DNA of 64,000 nucleotides from Cadophora sp. MPI-SDFR-AT-0126 (Eukaryota; Ascomycota; Leotiomycetes; Helotiales; Ploettnerulaceae), in assembly GCA_020747065.1 (NCBI GenBank), contig JAGMVK010000027.1, positions 496,001 through 560,000 of the forward strand, given 5' to 3'. The notes beneath the pieces are model-generated. The model was not told the DNA's origin. It did not search any database and worked only from the letters and a program-made list of their open reading frames with translations. This document shows positions 14,078 through 25,662 of this stretch, piece after piece. Positions within the stretch are counted from its first letter, which is position 1. Every line of letters starts with the position of its first letter. The position numbers were made by a program, and so were the translations under genes.

Positions 14078-15352
14078 ATGCTCTCATCAACCACCATCGC
14101 AGTCTTCGGACTTGCAGCTCTCGGGAGCTCGCACATGATCATGAACACTCCAACCCCATTCGGAAAATCCTCTCTCAACAACTCTCCCCTGGATGGCTCC
14201 GGTTCCGATTTCCCTTGCAAGCAAAGAACCGGCGTTTACGATGCTGAAGGAGCCAGCAACACATGGCCCTTGGGCTCGACACAAAGCCTCGCTTTCACCG
14301 GCAGTGCAACTCACGGAGGCGGTTCATGCCAGGTATCCATCTCATATGACGAAGCCCCTACCAAGGATAGCACCTGGAAGGTCATCCATTCTATCGAAGG
14401 TGGCTGCCCCATCAAGGGCGTGGCCGGCAACAATGGTGACAATGCCAACGCTGTCAACCCAGACACATATTCTTTCACAGTTCCTTCGAACTTGCCAACC
14501 GGGACTGCTGTTATGGCCTGGACTTGGTTCAATAAGATCGGTAATCGTGAGATGTATATGAACTGCGCGCCAATCACTCTTACCTCGGGGTCATCCAAAC
14601 GAAACGATGAAAGTGAAATCGAGACCAGAAATGCCACTCAGCTCATGGAGCGCGACACAGCAGCTTTCGATGCCTTGCCGAACATGTTTGTTGCAAACAT
14701 TCCGTCCTCAGACTGCATCACTGTTGACTCTCAGGATCTTGCTTTCCCAGATCCTGGCGATTCTCTCGTCAAGCTAGGATTGGCAACGGCCTCCCCAACT
14801 GCTCCAAACGGTCCATCCTGTGGCGCTACCGGCTCTACCCCAAAACCTACCGGTGCTACCTCAGCAGCCGCTTCTTCTCCCAAGGCAACTCAGAAGCCGA
14901 CTTCTGCCGCCGGTATCCCTGGAGGAGTGTTCGCAACAGTTCCTAACCCAGTCGCAAGCCAAACAACACTGGTCCCAGTAGCTTCTGCCACCTCAGCTGT
15001 CTCTGCCGCTCCGGTAGCATCATCAGTCCCCAGTGTCGCCCCTGTTGCAAGCCCAGTCGCCTCTTCAGCGTCCCCAGCACCAAGCTCTGGAACATCTACT
15101 GGGACAACAGGGTCAGGAACTGCCGAAGTCGCTGGCAGTGCATGCACCACGGAAGGTATGTGGAACTGCATCGGTGGAACGTCCTTCCAACAATGTGCAA
15201 GCGGTACTTGGTCCGTTGTTCAACAACTTGCTGCTGGTACTACTTGTTCCGGTGGACAGTCGGCTGCCATCAATATCACCGCCAGTGGGAAGGCGAAGCG
15301 TGCTGTTAGATTTTCCAACGCCCATGTCCGACGCCACATCCACAAGTCCTAG
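14078..15352 (+). CDS. Secreted AA11 lytic polysaccharide monooxygenase (chitin-active type) with X278-like C-terminus
   Basis: Single-exon gene of 424 residues for a copper-dependent LPMO of CAZy family AA11, which oxidatively cleaves chitin outside the cell. A signal peptide of 18 residues ends at 'ALGSS', exposing His19 as the N-terminal residue of the mature protein, the first half of the histidine brace. The second brace His is His79 in 'GSATHGGGSC', and the axial Tyr is Tyr160 in 'NREMYMNC'. The AA11 core runs to about residue 235. A Ser/Thr/Ala/Pro-rich linker follows (about 240-350), then a Cys-containing module (about 352-400, 'GMWNCIGG' and 'QQCASGTWS') like the X278 domain often joined to AA11 enzymes. 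The start is fixed by the signal peptide. Neighbours give no functional context. Family and active site are secure; chitin activity is inferred from the family. Confidence 0.93.
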   Translation: MLSSTTIAVFGLAALGSSHMIMNTPTPFGKSSLNNSPLDGSGSDFPCKQRTGVYDAEGASNTWPLGSTQSLAFTGSATHGGGSCQVSISYDEAPTKDSTWKVIHSIEGGCPIKGVAGNNGDNANAVNPDTYSFTVPSNLPTGTAVMAWTWFNKIGNREMYMNCAPITLTSGSSKRNDESEIETRNATQLMERDTAAFDALPNMFVANIPSSDCITVDSQDLAFPDPGDSLVKLGLATASPTAPNGPSCGATGSTPKPTGATSAAASSPKATQKPTSAAGIPGGVFATVPNPVASQTTLVPVASATSAVSAAPVASSVPSVAPVASPVASSASPAPSSGTSTGTTGSGTAEVAGSACTTEGMWNCIGGTSFQQCASGTWSVVQQLAAGTTCSGGQSAAINITASGKAKRAVRFSNAHVRRHIHKS

Positions 15353-16421
15353 ATCCATGCTTCATCGCCGGTCGATAAGCAACAGCCCTTCTTTTCTTTG
15401 CATTTGGGGATACAGCATAGGATGGCGTTTGGAAAATTTCTTGTACATACCCTTTTGGCATCATGAGGAGGAGGAGTTCGTGGGATGTGAAGAGTTGAGA
15501 GGTGCATATACCAGGTGAAGATACAAAAGAAGGGCAGTTCGCACTCATCGATAGCCCAATGAATCAAGACACTCTTTGATATGAAAATGATCTTCATACA
15601 CTGCAATGTGATGTGACAACTGATGTGAAGTCGTATCTTGGCAGACTTGAGTCATGGAAGCTTGTCGCAACCAGCACATTGACTGTCTGACTTCAACATT
15701 AGGTTCATGTGGGGGGTGAGAAGAAACATTTGACATGTGCGGGGCGCACGAGCAGGAGAACTAGATTGTTTCAAAGGCTGCATGCAAGATACAGCAAGTA
15801 AAGTCAAATGTGACAGCCGGATATTTTTGGACTGGATGAATGTAGATTCAATCAGCAAATCAGATAGCATGTCGAAGTGTGAAGTCAGAGGTCGTGATAA
15901 CCAAAGATAAAAGGCCTCACGATATTTTTTTCCCCAGATACGGCAAGAACGGTTCGGCTATCGGTTGGCATCAGAACCTAAAATTAAGCGAAATGTGGGG
16001 TAGCGTTATCCTGTCGACCAGCCGAGGACCAACGAACAAGTCTACCTCGAAATAGATACCCCCTCCTGAAACTTTAAGCCAACCTTCTCCAGCCCTTGTA
16101 CGGCTTCGGTCTCGCGCGTCTCGCGCTGGAGATTGTACCCTTTCGTCCGCCGCAAACAGTTATTTACGATTATTCATCACGCAGCCACTCTCCACCTTGC
16201 CCAGCATGCCTCCGCTCCTGATGAACCGGTACTCCGACCTGCGAGTAGGGGACGTAGTCCTACTTCGCCGGGGAGCCTGTACACCCAGCCTTCATCCTTC
16301 ATAACAACTGGTGTTCTTCCCCTCTCTGCTAGCGAACCATCACTCAATTCCCACAACCAGGTCTCTGAACAGCTTTTCAACGATCTCCTATCCAGAGTAC
16401 ACCCCTCTCGCAGAAATCAAT
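15353..16421. other. Intergenic between AA11 and BVMO genes; contains a tandem 9-bp repeat
   Basis: No gene seen. It holds the AA11 3' region and the BVMO promoter and leader. Two adjacent copies of GTCTCGCGC occupy 16109-16126, about 300 bp before the BVMO start. Confidence 0.5.
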
Positions 16422-18243
16422 ATGTCTGACCCAAACCCCTCTCCGACGGTTGACTACGGCAGAAATACAAATATGGCAGACGTTTTGATCATTGGGGCGG
16501 GAATATCTGGCATGACAACTGCGATTGACATGATCCGCAAAGGCAATGGACGGAGCTTCATTATCGTTGAGAAAGGTAATCAGGTTGGAGGAACATGGAA
16601 TGACCAAAGATATCCTGGATGCTGCTGCGTATGCTCGCCATTCCTACACGCGAATCTTTTGAGCTGATTACTTGCAGGACGTTTGGAGCCACCTGTATTC
16701 ACTTTCATTCGAACCCAACCCAAGCTGGACTCGAGAATACCCTGGACAGGAGGAAATTCTCGACTACCTAGTGGACCTCGCACACAAGTACCAGCTTTAC
16801 AGACATATCCGCTTCAACTCAGCTGTGGAAGAAGCTCGATGGGACGAGACAACGTACACATGGAAGACGAAGATCGCTAGGTTGGGCAGCAAGGATTCCG
16901 AGTTTGGACAGAGCTACACAATCACTTCAGACTTCCTTGTCTCTGGTGTTGGGCAACTGAATGTACCCAAGTATCCCGACATCCACGGCATCGACTCTTT
17001 TGCAGGAAAGTTGATGCACTCTGCTAGGTGGGACTGGGATTACGATCTGAGGAACAAAAAGATCGGAATCATTGGCAATGGGGCCACTGCCGCCCAGATC
17101 ATCCCGGAGATTGCAAAAGTCTGTAAAAGCTTGACAGTCTTCCAGAGGACTCCAAATTGGGTCATCCCTAGGGACGATAAACCCATCACCCCGATGCGTC
17201 AAGCCGCTTACAAGTATCTACCTTTTGTTCGCCGCAGGTATCGTGCAGGCTTGATGGATTTCAGAGAATCGTTCTTCGATGTGGTTTTTGATGTCAAATC
17301 TCCTGTGCACGAGTTCATGATGTCTGTTTCCAAAAACCACATGGAGAGCCAACTGCCGGGGGAGAAGTATGCCAAGTTACGCGAGCAGCTCCAGCCTCAC
17401 TACGCGGTCGGGTGCAAGCGAGTCATCATCACCGACGACTATTTTCCAACTTTCACGAGGCCCAATGTACTCCTTGAAACCAGCCCAATTCAGGAGATTA
17501 CACCAAATGGTGTCAAGACTGAGGGTGGAAAGGAGCATGATTTTGACCTTCTTGTTCTAGCAACGGGCTTTAAGACTACCCAGTTCATGTACCCAATCAA
17601 GATATACGGCTCGAGGGGCAAGTCGATTGAGGACATCTGGGCTTCTGGCGCATCTGCATATCTTGGAATGACAGTTCCCACACTCCCGAATTTCAGTATG
17701 CTCTACGGTAAGTGACTTTCTCCTCATGACGTTGGCAGTGTTGATGATATATTAGGTCCCAACACCAATCTCGGACACAATAGCATCATCCTCATGATCG
17801 AAGCCCAGGCTCTGTATATCAACACGTTGATCAGTAAGGTGAGAGCCGCAAAAGCCAAAGGCCAGAAACTTCGCATTGAGCCAAAGCCTGCAGTCGCCGA
17901 GACTTACAACAAGGAGATTCAATCTCGCTTAGCCCAGTCTGCATTTGCTGACCAGAATTGCAATTCCTGGTACAAGAATGAGGCGGGCTTGATTACAAAC
18001 AATTGGTCGGATGCTGTGATTCCGTATCAGAAGAGGACCAGTTCCATAAACTGGGACGATTACAATGTCAGTGGTTCTGGGGCGGCCGAGGTCAAAGCTG
18101 AGGGCACAACCAAATGGGCAAGAGTTGTTGAAGAGACGCAGGTTTCCAACACAACGCTCCTCGCTGGTCTGCTTACCACTGCTGGAGCAGTAGCGGTGGG
18201 GGCGCTGTACAGGAATTCGCTCAAGGCTATGTTGAGAAATTAA
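16422..18243 (+). CDS. Type I Baeyer-Villiger flavin monooxygenase
   Basis: FAD- and NADPH-dependent monooxygenase expected to insert oxygen next to a ketone, giving an ester or lactone. Exons are 16422-16628, 16678-17707 and 17756-18243, giving 574 residues with consistent phases. The first Rossmann motif is 'GAGISG' (about residues 25-30), followed by '[11 protein letters not shown]'. The BVMO fingerprint '[12 protein letters not shown]' (about 178-189) fits FxGxxxHxxxW(P/D), and the second nucleotide-binding motif 'GNGATA' follows. The C-terminus ends in a hydrophobic segment ('[13 protein letters not shown]') that may anchor the protein to a membrane. The start was chosen at the ATG that leaves a short leader before the FAD motif; an upstream in-frame ATG exists at 16311 region. 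It stands alone between unrelated genes about 6.5 kb from the cluster, so a role in it is possible but not shown. Confidence 0.92.
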
Positions 18244-18612
18244 GCTCTGTGCTGGCTTGCTATGAATTGCCCCATTTGGTAACCTTGCAAGTATACAATT
18301 TGGTATACATATTCTTATAGCTGCAGACAATATTCGAAAGGTCCTGTTCCTTTTCATTCAGCTCGAGCCTCGCCTTCTTGCTGGGGTACCATGGTGATAC
18401 GCCATCTCTGGTACCATCGTCTACCAGTACTTGTTCAGCCAAAGGTCCCAAAGCCATCCCTGTCCAATACATGACTATTTCGGCGCGAAAAGGTAATGCA
18501 TGAGATGCCTGATTGCCAATCCAGGCCACATTTCCGTAGTAACCTGGTTCGCAGCGAAAATTCTGTGGATCGGACGCGGTTTCGATTGCGTGTGATATTG
18601 ATTTTCAGCGAT
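18244..18612. other. Convergent 3' intergenic region
   Basis: Space between two genes that face each other; nothing beyond presumed 3' untranslated sequence is seen. Confidence 0.5.
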
Positions 18613-19582
18613 TCAACGTTTTCCTTTCTTCTTTACCGCCGGACTTTCTTCCTGCACGAAGCCTCCCTTCACAAACGAGTCCCTCGCAACCGTATTGATA
18701 ATGCTGAATCTCTTTGGCCCCAATTGATGACCGCCGTACCCTGCGATGATCGGGATGTCAGCATTTACGCAGACACCCATGTTTCGGGAGTACATTTGGG
18801 AGAAAAGCACCGTATGGTCGCTCGCGTAATGGGAAGAGAGAAGGGGACAAGCACTGCCCGAACAACGTACATCTAGTAACCACCACCATAACATTCCAGA
18901 TATCCATCAGCTGCATGAGATGAAGCACACGTCCTCCAGCAGCTGTCTCCCCGTCATCGTCGCAGTCTTGGTATGTGACTCCGTTGTCTCCCTTAATCCT
19001 CCATGCCGTTATATTATGTGTTGCAGACCGTACTTTCTTATCGCTATCCATCAGATGTTGGACATAGTTTTTGGCCTGGTCTGGAGACGAGACTGGCACA
19101 GCTCGAGCAATGAATACCGATTTCATCTCTATCACAACTTCCGAGAGTGTCCATGGAACATGCTGCTCGACCGGTGGATCATCTTCGCCGGTAGGTGTGG
19201 TGTCGTCCTTGGGCCGCTCGTTTTCATGTGGATCCGTACCATCCAGAACCTGCTTTTCGGCAGGTGCTGGGAGACTACTGCTCACTTCCTCGATGACATC
19301 GAACAAGCAAACTTCACCAGGTTGGTAAAGTCTGCCGAGCACATTGCGGAAGACATCGACGATATGTGCAGCATCGCCTTTCCGAGAATAATCTCCAGAG
19401 CTCTCTGTGCCGAGGACAGAGGGCGGTGTGGAGGGGTAATCCGGAGGGAAGCTCACTCTCAACGAGGTATCGTGTTGGGGAAGTCGTAACACATAGACAT
19501 TCTGCTCACTGGTAGCAACGAGAGAACCTGCTCCATAAATGGAATTGATGGCCTCGACCTCATTTTGAAGGTCTTCGTTCAT
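18613..19582 (-). CDS. yih1: Yih1/IMPACT-family regulator (RWD + UPF0029)
   Basis: Predicted cytosolic protein of 279 residues of the Yih1/IMPACT family. In yeast Yih1 binds Gcn1 through its RWD domain and thereby dampens activation of the eIF2-alpha kinase Gcn2. Exons on the minus strand are 19582-18871 and 18740-18613; the 130-nt intron (GTACGT...GCAG) joins 'VVVTR' to 'WYGGHQLGP', restoring the conserved IMPACT block. The RWD domain occupies about residues 1-105 ('NEVEAINSIYG', 'PPDYPSTPPS'), an acidic linker follows, and the UPF0029 domain (about 150-270) carries the hallmark 'QDCDDDGETAAGGR'. The C-terminus is Lys-rich. Housekeeping function; no link to the cluster. Symbol given by family, orthology not tested. 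Confidence 0.92.
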
Positions 19583-20169
19583 CTCAAAAGCTGGCTGGGG
19601 AAGTGCACGGCGGTTGGTGCATCAGCGGCGCTTACCCACTCAGGACAGTGGGCGCTTACGATGATGACATTAGCGCGGTTTCGGATACATAGCATAGTTC
19701 TATTCTGAACCTTCTCTCAGTCCCATTCTCTCACTATTCCCAAAATCCGTCTCTGAAATGATGGAACTGACAGCAATCAAGCACAGCTGCAGTTAAAAGT
19801 ACGAACATGAAGGAGACTTTCGTATGTGTCGATTCAGATCCACGGGCATTGAGGAAAGCCCGTAGAAACTCGGCTCTGTATTGTTCGTTCATGGACTTGA
19901 GGCCTCACCCCGCGCCTGTTATCACGACCCTCTGACGGATATTAGCCGCAAGGGTCCGCAGGTCGTGTCAAACAGCCAACGAGATGCTCTAGATTACCGC
20001 CCCCAAGCAGGTTGCCGCTCTTCTTCCTCGACGGCATCCGGCTGCTGTCGATCCTGTTGGTGTTTCAAGGCTGAACGTCTTCGTATTTAGTGAACACATT
20101 CCCTTCCCGTTCTTATCATCGCATCACTTCTCTTATTCGTCTCGATTTCTGTTTCTACGATTGGCGTAC

Positions 20170-20201
<32 letters not shown>

Positions 20202-20203
20202 CA
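19583..20203. other. Divergent intergenic region between yih1-like and DUF3433 genes
   Basis: No gene seen. It should hold both promoters. It ends in a long T homopolymer just before the first candidate start of the DUF3433 gene. Confidence 0.5.
20174..20201 (+). repeat. Homopolymer run of 28 T
   Basis: Uninterrupted T tract of 28 bases, directly upstream of the ATG at 20204. Such tracts are nucleosome-excluding in fungal promoters, and are also prone to length change and sequencing error. Confidence 0.9.
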
Positions 20204-23200
20204 ATGTTGTATCCTTCTCTTTTCAAAAGCAAAAGTGCTGCGAATGTTTCAGTCAAGTCTGTCGCTAGCGACCGGTACAGGCCAACGGCAACTCGCTATA
20301 ATCGAAAGGCCAGCTACTGGTTGCAGTGGCGACCTTGGACAAAGCTGCACCGAAAATGTCCAGACACTTGTTCGTGTGATCCTCATTCTTGATTTCTCTA
20401 TCCTAATACAAGCTTTCAGACTGTGATGGGGGCTGGAAGCCCACCACCCTCCGCAGTCCAATACTCGGTGGTTTCATCTTCGTATCTCTGGCAATTGCAG
20501 TCACTCTCGAAGTGTTGTCCCACGTCAGTTTGAGACCGTCAAATGGGGGTGGGCTCGCATTTGCACCGAATCCAGACGATCTCCCAGCAAGTGTCGAATT
20601 TGGGTAGGCGGCTCCTTGTCTGTCGCTAGCTAGTGGAAAGCTGACCTTCTTGGCACAGGTACCTTTACTTTCCAACCATTCTTGCTGTTATATATAGCTT
20701 GATATGGAGGTAAGATACTGTTGTCCTTGTTCTACCGTTGATGTTGACATGCCAAGCTGGGTCGACCTCGATACGAAGCGGCTCGAACCTTGGTTCCAGA
20801 TGTCCAAGACAGCTGGAGCTACAGCCGATGACTCGCTGTTGTTACAATATCCTTTCGACTTCCTGCCGTTCATTCCAGTTACGGCCTTCCGCCGAAAGTA
20901 AGTTTTCGCCCGACCGGAATCATGCCCTCATTCATGCATTGGCTCTGTAACGAGACATTGACAATTCACACAGACATTGGGCTGTATTCTTAGCTGGTAC
21001 GATCATGATCTTGATTTTCTGGGTAGTGACGCCTCTACAGTCGGCCATATTCAACACCGGAACTGTCACAAGATTAGTTCCCACGAACATGGGAACATCA
21101 GCAAGCTTGATCTCCCTTGAGTCTCAAAGTTCCCGGCTGAATGTCAATTTTCTCAACTCGGCATATGGGATTTCCTGGTTGGGTCAACAGCTTCCCAAGT
21201 TTACCACCTCGGACTTTGCACTTGTGCCTTTCCAACCCGTGATAACGGCATCGATCAATTCTCCAACGGAGTCATGGTCGACCACTGCGGAGATATACAG
21301 TACCAGCCTGAATTGCACCCCGGCAGATGTCAAAATCGAACCGAAAGGTTACACTTTTAGCAATGGGAGAGGATGCTCCGTTTCCCAGATGGTATTGGCC
21401 TCGACTACTTTCAATACCCAGTACATGGTAGCTTACATCGGGTACCACAACAACGCAGTCCTAGATTGGTCTCTTCAGAATCCCAATTGCTCCCTGGAGC
21501 ATTCGAACAACTTCCTCGCTGTTTGGGCATCCAGAGATTCTCTCATTCGATCTGGCATATACCAAAACTTGACTGCTCTGTTCTGCCGTCCAAGCTACCA
21601 CATCCAGGAAATGTATGTGAAAGTGAATGCATCGGACGGTATGGTCGCCACCACTGATTTAATGTCACCGAAGGAGATTGGAAAGAATGTCAGCGACTCA
21701 TTCAATACGACACACTTCGAATATCTACTTGGGGTAGGTATGCAGCCTGATCAGCAGAGGGGCGATTTCCCAGACACGGCCCTGCTGGAGCAGTTTCCGC
21801 AACTCTTGGACTACAATCTGACTTGGCCAGTTTCCAACATGGTTGGGTTTGGAATTGCTCAGAACACAACCTCAGTCGCGGGTCTCGCTGATCCAGATCG
21901 TCTGCATGACGCCTTTGAGCGTGCTCACAAACTCCTGTTTGGAGTTGCATTCAGCACTCTTACATTAGCACAAACATCTACGGATCTGCAAAATATGCGA
22001 TCGGGAATGCGACAGGATACGGTTGGAGCTATCATTATGGTCAGGACCATCTCAATTATCGTAGAGGTCGTTCTCGCTGTCATCATATTCCTAGCAATCA
22101 TTTTGTGGTATTATTCCAGCCGACGTCCGAGTCACCTCATCCGAGATCCAGCCTCTATCGCAGATGTGATGTCCGTTTCCAGACATGACAGTGTCTCAGA
22201 GCTGTTCAGAAATGATGGAACCATGACCGCTCCTTCGCTGAGCCAGGAAATATCCTCTATGGCCTTCACAATCGATGTTGTCAAGGTCCAAGGCATACCA
22301 AGCGTACAACTGAAGGCGAACAAATCCTCAACTATCCAACCTTCGACTCGAGGCAGTACGACCTCATCTACCAGTATGAGCAGTGGAGGCTTTGTACCTG
22401 TTCGGCCCATAGAGCTCAAGTTCACTGTCGGGTCCATTTTAATGCTCGCAATTCTGTCTTCTATGGGTGCAATAGTGTTCTTGGATATCAGGAGCCGGGA
22501 AAACAACGGTAAGGGTTATTTCTCGAGCTTTGCAACAATCTACTGACCCTTAAAGGGATAACACTGCCGTCGAGGAACACCGTTGTTCTTTCCATCCTTC
22601 AGAACTACTTACCAACAATATTCGCCACACTTCTGGAACCGGCGTGGGTGATATTGAATCGCATATTGTGTCTTCTGCAGCCTTTCGATGAACTGCGAAA
22701 AGGAAATGCAACATCCGCAAAGACGATTCAGGCCAAATACACATCCTTGCCTCCACAACTCGTAGTCTGGCGTGCTCTCAAATCGGGACACTTCCTTCTA
22801 GCTGCGGTTTGTCTCATCGCCGTGTCTACGAATATTTTGGCTGTATCGCTCAGTGGTCTCATTGTTCAAGGCAACGCAATTGAAGTAGTTCCAATGAAGA
22901 GCTCCCAAAAGCTGTTGGCCAAGTTCAGTGGCCTTCCAATCAGAGAGAACAGGTTCAACATCAACTACTATTCCCATTTCTATACAGCAATGTCAAATAT
23001 TACAGGAGGGACGCCGCTTCCCGCCTGGATAGACCAGAACCGCTTTTATCTCCCCTTTGACATCGGCGCAGTTCCAGTTTCAACAGGCTCTGGAAATCCT
23101 CTGCTTCTGCAAGACATTCGCGGACCAACGACTGGGTTTGGTGCGGCGCTGAAATGTTTCGAACTGTCTTCTGATCAAGCCGACAGCAACAGTGTGTTTT

Positions 23201-24339
23201 TCAAAGTACTTCCAGACATCGACAGTGTCGACTTCTCTACTTCACACCTCCTCGAGAATGGAACTAGGGTTCAATGCGCTGGAAACCAACTACATCATGG
23301 CACCAATGGCACAAAGGTTCTCATAGGAGAATTGCCAAATGGATCAACTGCCTTCGAAGCTTTCAATCCTATGATCCCGGTCGAAGGCGTCGACGATGGT
23401 GGATTCTGCGAAACGCTTCTTGTCGCAGGATGGGTACGTCTGGGTGCAAATGAAAGCTCTTTCCTGGTCGAAGACACGCAGAACAGCACCAATGATGGTC
23501 GGAAACTGTCTTCCATTTTCCTTGGTTGTAGACCGCAACTCCAAGTTGCCTCTTTCAACGTATCTGTTGATCCTGACGGACGCATTCTCTCTGCCCGGCA
23601 AACCAGCAATTTCTCCTCGGACACAGCACAATATTTCTTGAATAGCTCCAGCATCACTGCCAATGTTACTTCTCTACTATCTCAGGCAAACAATCTTATC
23701 GCAGCTGCGAATTCGAATGGTTTTAGTTGGCACAACGACAGCTTCACATCGGACTGGTTCAATTCTCTGCTGGGGCAAACAATACACTCCAAAGTTCTGG
23801 TCGACCCTCAGGCACCAGTACCCCGTCTTGCCAATGCAACTGCAATCACGGAAACGCTCTACAAACAACTGTTTGCTTTGTTGCTCGGGCTCAATACTGA
23901 AGTGTTTGCTCAAGCAAAAGCATCCGACATAGTCCCATTGACCTTGGATGTAGTGGTGGAGGAATCTCGCCTCTTTATCTCCCCGGTGATGTTCGAAATT
24001 GCTATAATTCTCCTCGGCATCCAGCTCATTGTCGCTGGGTTATACTACACCCATCGACCAAGACGATTCCTTCCACGAATGCCAACATCGATTGCTTCTA
24101 TCATTGCCTTCGTGGCTGCTAGTCGAGCAGTAGCAGACTTCGACGAGAAGAATGCAGATGACGAAAATGGCGATAACCATCGATATGCATATGGAAGATT
24201 TATCGGGACAGATGGGAGAACGCATGTTGGAATTGAGCGCCACCGCTACGTGGTTCCTTTGAAGAGCCAGAATCCGTCCGTCAAGAGAAGGAGATGGGGA
24301 AGAGAAAAAGATAAAGGACAGTCTTTGACATGGATCTAG
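20204..24339 (+). CDS. DUF3433 multi-pass membrane protein
   Basis: Large integral membrane protein of the fungal DUF3433 family, function unknown. Supported exons are 20420-20603, 20659-20709, 20757-20897, 20974-22508 and 22556-24339, with matching phases and about 1,231 codons. The 5' exon is unresolved: the second exon begins after a clear branch site and acceptor ('CTAATAC...TTTCAG') but no strong donor stands out downstream of the ATG at 20204, so the exact start is uncertain. Membrane segments include 'ILGGFIFVSLAIAVTL', 'AVFLAGTIMILIFWVV', one before 'WYYSSRRPSH', 'LLAAVCLIAVSTNILAVSLS' and 'IILLGIQLIVAGLYY'. Two halves each carry a long N-glycosylation-rich extracytoplasmic loop, the repeated DUF3433 layout. 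The C-terminal 'RRFLPRMPTSIASIIAFVAA' block is the family's hallmark. A broken copy lies at 8,424-9,190. Confidence 0.88.
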
Positions 24340-24727
24340 ACATGCTATGTATTATCTCATTTCGTTGGATACATTTCTCGATCGCAAGTCGCGGAAATCT
24401 CCGGCACTCATGCCGCATTTCAACATCATAAATCAATATCAATCATTAGTTTCTTGCTTCTGACTCCCTCTTACGTTTCATAGCTCTGGTTACAACCATA
24501 AGATGCAAGAGTTCTGAACCTTACTTCTTATGCTAAGGACGTACATCGACATCTTGTAGTTGGTAATCTTGGAACCCTGAGTTGCCTGAAATCGAGGTGT
24601 CGTGCAAGACGAGTGCCTTAGCTTCTTGCCCCCAAGGCTGGGCTCCCCGGAGTGCGAATTACGATGCAGGCTGAAGACGAGATGGATAGATTGTTTTGAC
24701 ATTTGATCGAAACAAAAAACATTTCTC
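24340..24727. other. Convergent 3' intergenic region at the left border of the cluster
   Basis: Only 3' flanks of two genes that face each other; no feature recognised. Confidence 0.5.
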
Positions 24728-25662
24728 CTATAAGAGAGTCATAGAAAACCCGAAGTTAACCACATCATCACGCCCAAAATCGTAATTCGACCTGAGAAGC
24801 TTCTCACCCCATTCAAACTTCGATTCAAACTTCTTGCCTATTTTTGAAGCCACGTTGTCGACCATGCGCTGCCATGTCTCCTCGTTGTGCCAATAACAAG
24901 CGCCTGAGCGCAGCGCCCTCGACTGATATTCTGAAGGATTTAAGGCACCAACCTGACGACCAACAAACATCGAACCTGGCCCCTTCAATAGCTCTGTGAC
25001 AATCTTGATGATGAGATCTGTCTGATCTTGCAAATTGAAGAGGTGTAGAAACGCTGATTGGTAAATGATATCGAATCTCTCACCATGGAAATCTTGGCGT
25101 GTCAACCCGAAAAAATCTCCAACGACGAATCTGGACTTCAGCTTGTCTTGATCCCGGAAGAGATCGTAGCCCAGCTCGACATATTTGCCGTGGAGCTCCG
25201 AACCCATGATGTTCTCGGAGGGAGCGCCATCAAACACGAGCTTCCGAATTTCCTGACCTAAACAACATCCGAGATCGAGGAATTTCTGACCAGATTGGAT
25301 GCGTTTGACAATGTCGTTATAACCATTCATTTCGTGGATGTGTAGTTCGACGAAAGCGTATAATCCTATGCAGGGGTACTTGAAGACCTGCCATGCTTTG
25401 TCACGCTATCATATGGGTCAACGATGCTATCAAAGTGATCAAGATTACGAATCGATTCAAGATAGACTGACAGATCACTTACGACGGCTTTCACATGCGT
25501 GATCTGCGCGTTCTCGTCAACGATACCGCTATATGATCTCAGCACCTCTTGGAGAGGCTCTCCAAGCTTAGGATCTCGAGGATCCCAAAAGGTGCGCGCA
25601 ATTTCTGCCGCGGAATCTGATGCAGCAGGTGTTGGATCAGGCTTGCCATTGGGTTCAGTCAT
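24728..25662 (-). CDS. SAM-dependent methyltransferase, AusD/Trt5-like
   Basis: Class I methyltransferase of 279 residues resembling the AusD/Trt5 group, which methylates carboxyl or hydroxyl groups in fungal polyketide-terpenoids. Exons on the minus strand are 25662-25483 and 25387-24728. The intron (GTAAGT...GGCAG) joins 'THVKAV' to 'VFKYPCIGLYAFVEL', restoring the 'YPCIG' block typical of this group. SAM motif I is 'FLDLGCCLGQE' (about residue 92), later 'FVVGDFFGL' and 'FDIIYQSAFLHLF'. The start ATG at 25662 gives a conventional N-terminus ('WDPRDPKL'); an in-frame ATG further upstream would add 27 residues. It is the leftmost clear cluster gene, transcribed in the same direction as P450-1 and the PKS. 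The substrate is unknown; a free carboxylate of the polyketide is a reasonable guess. Confidence 0.85.
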
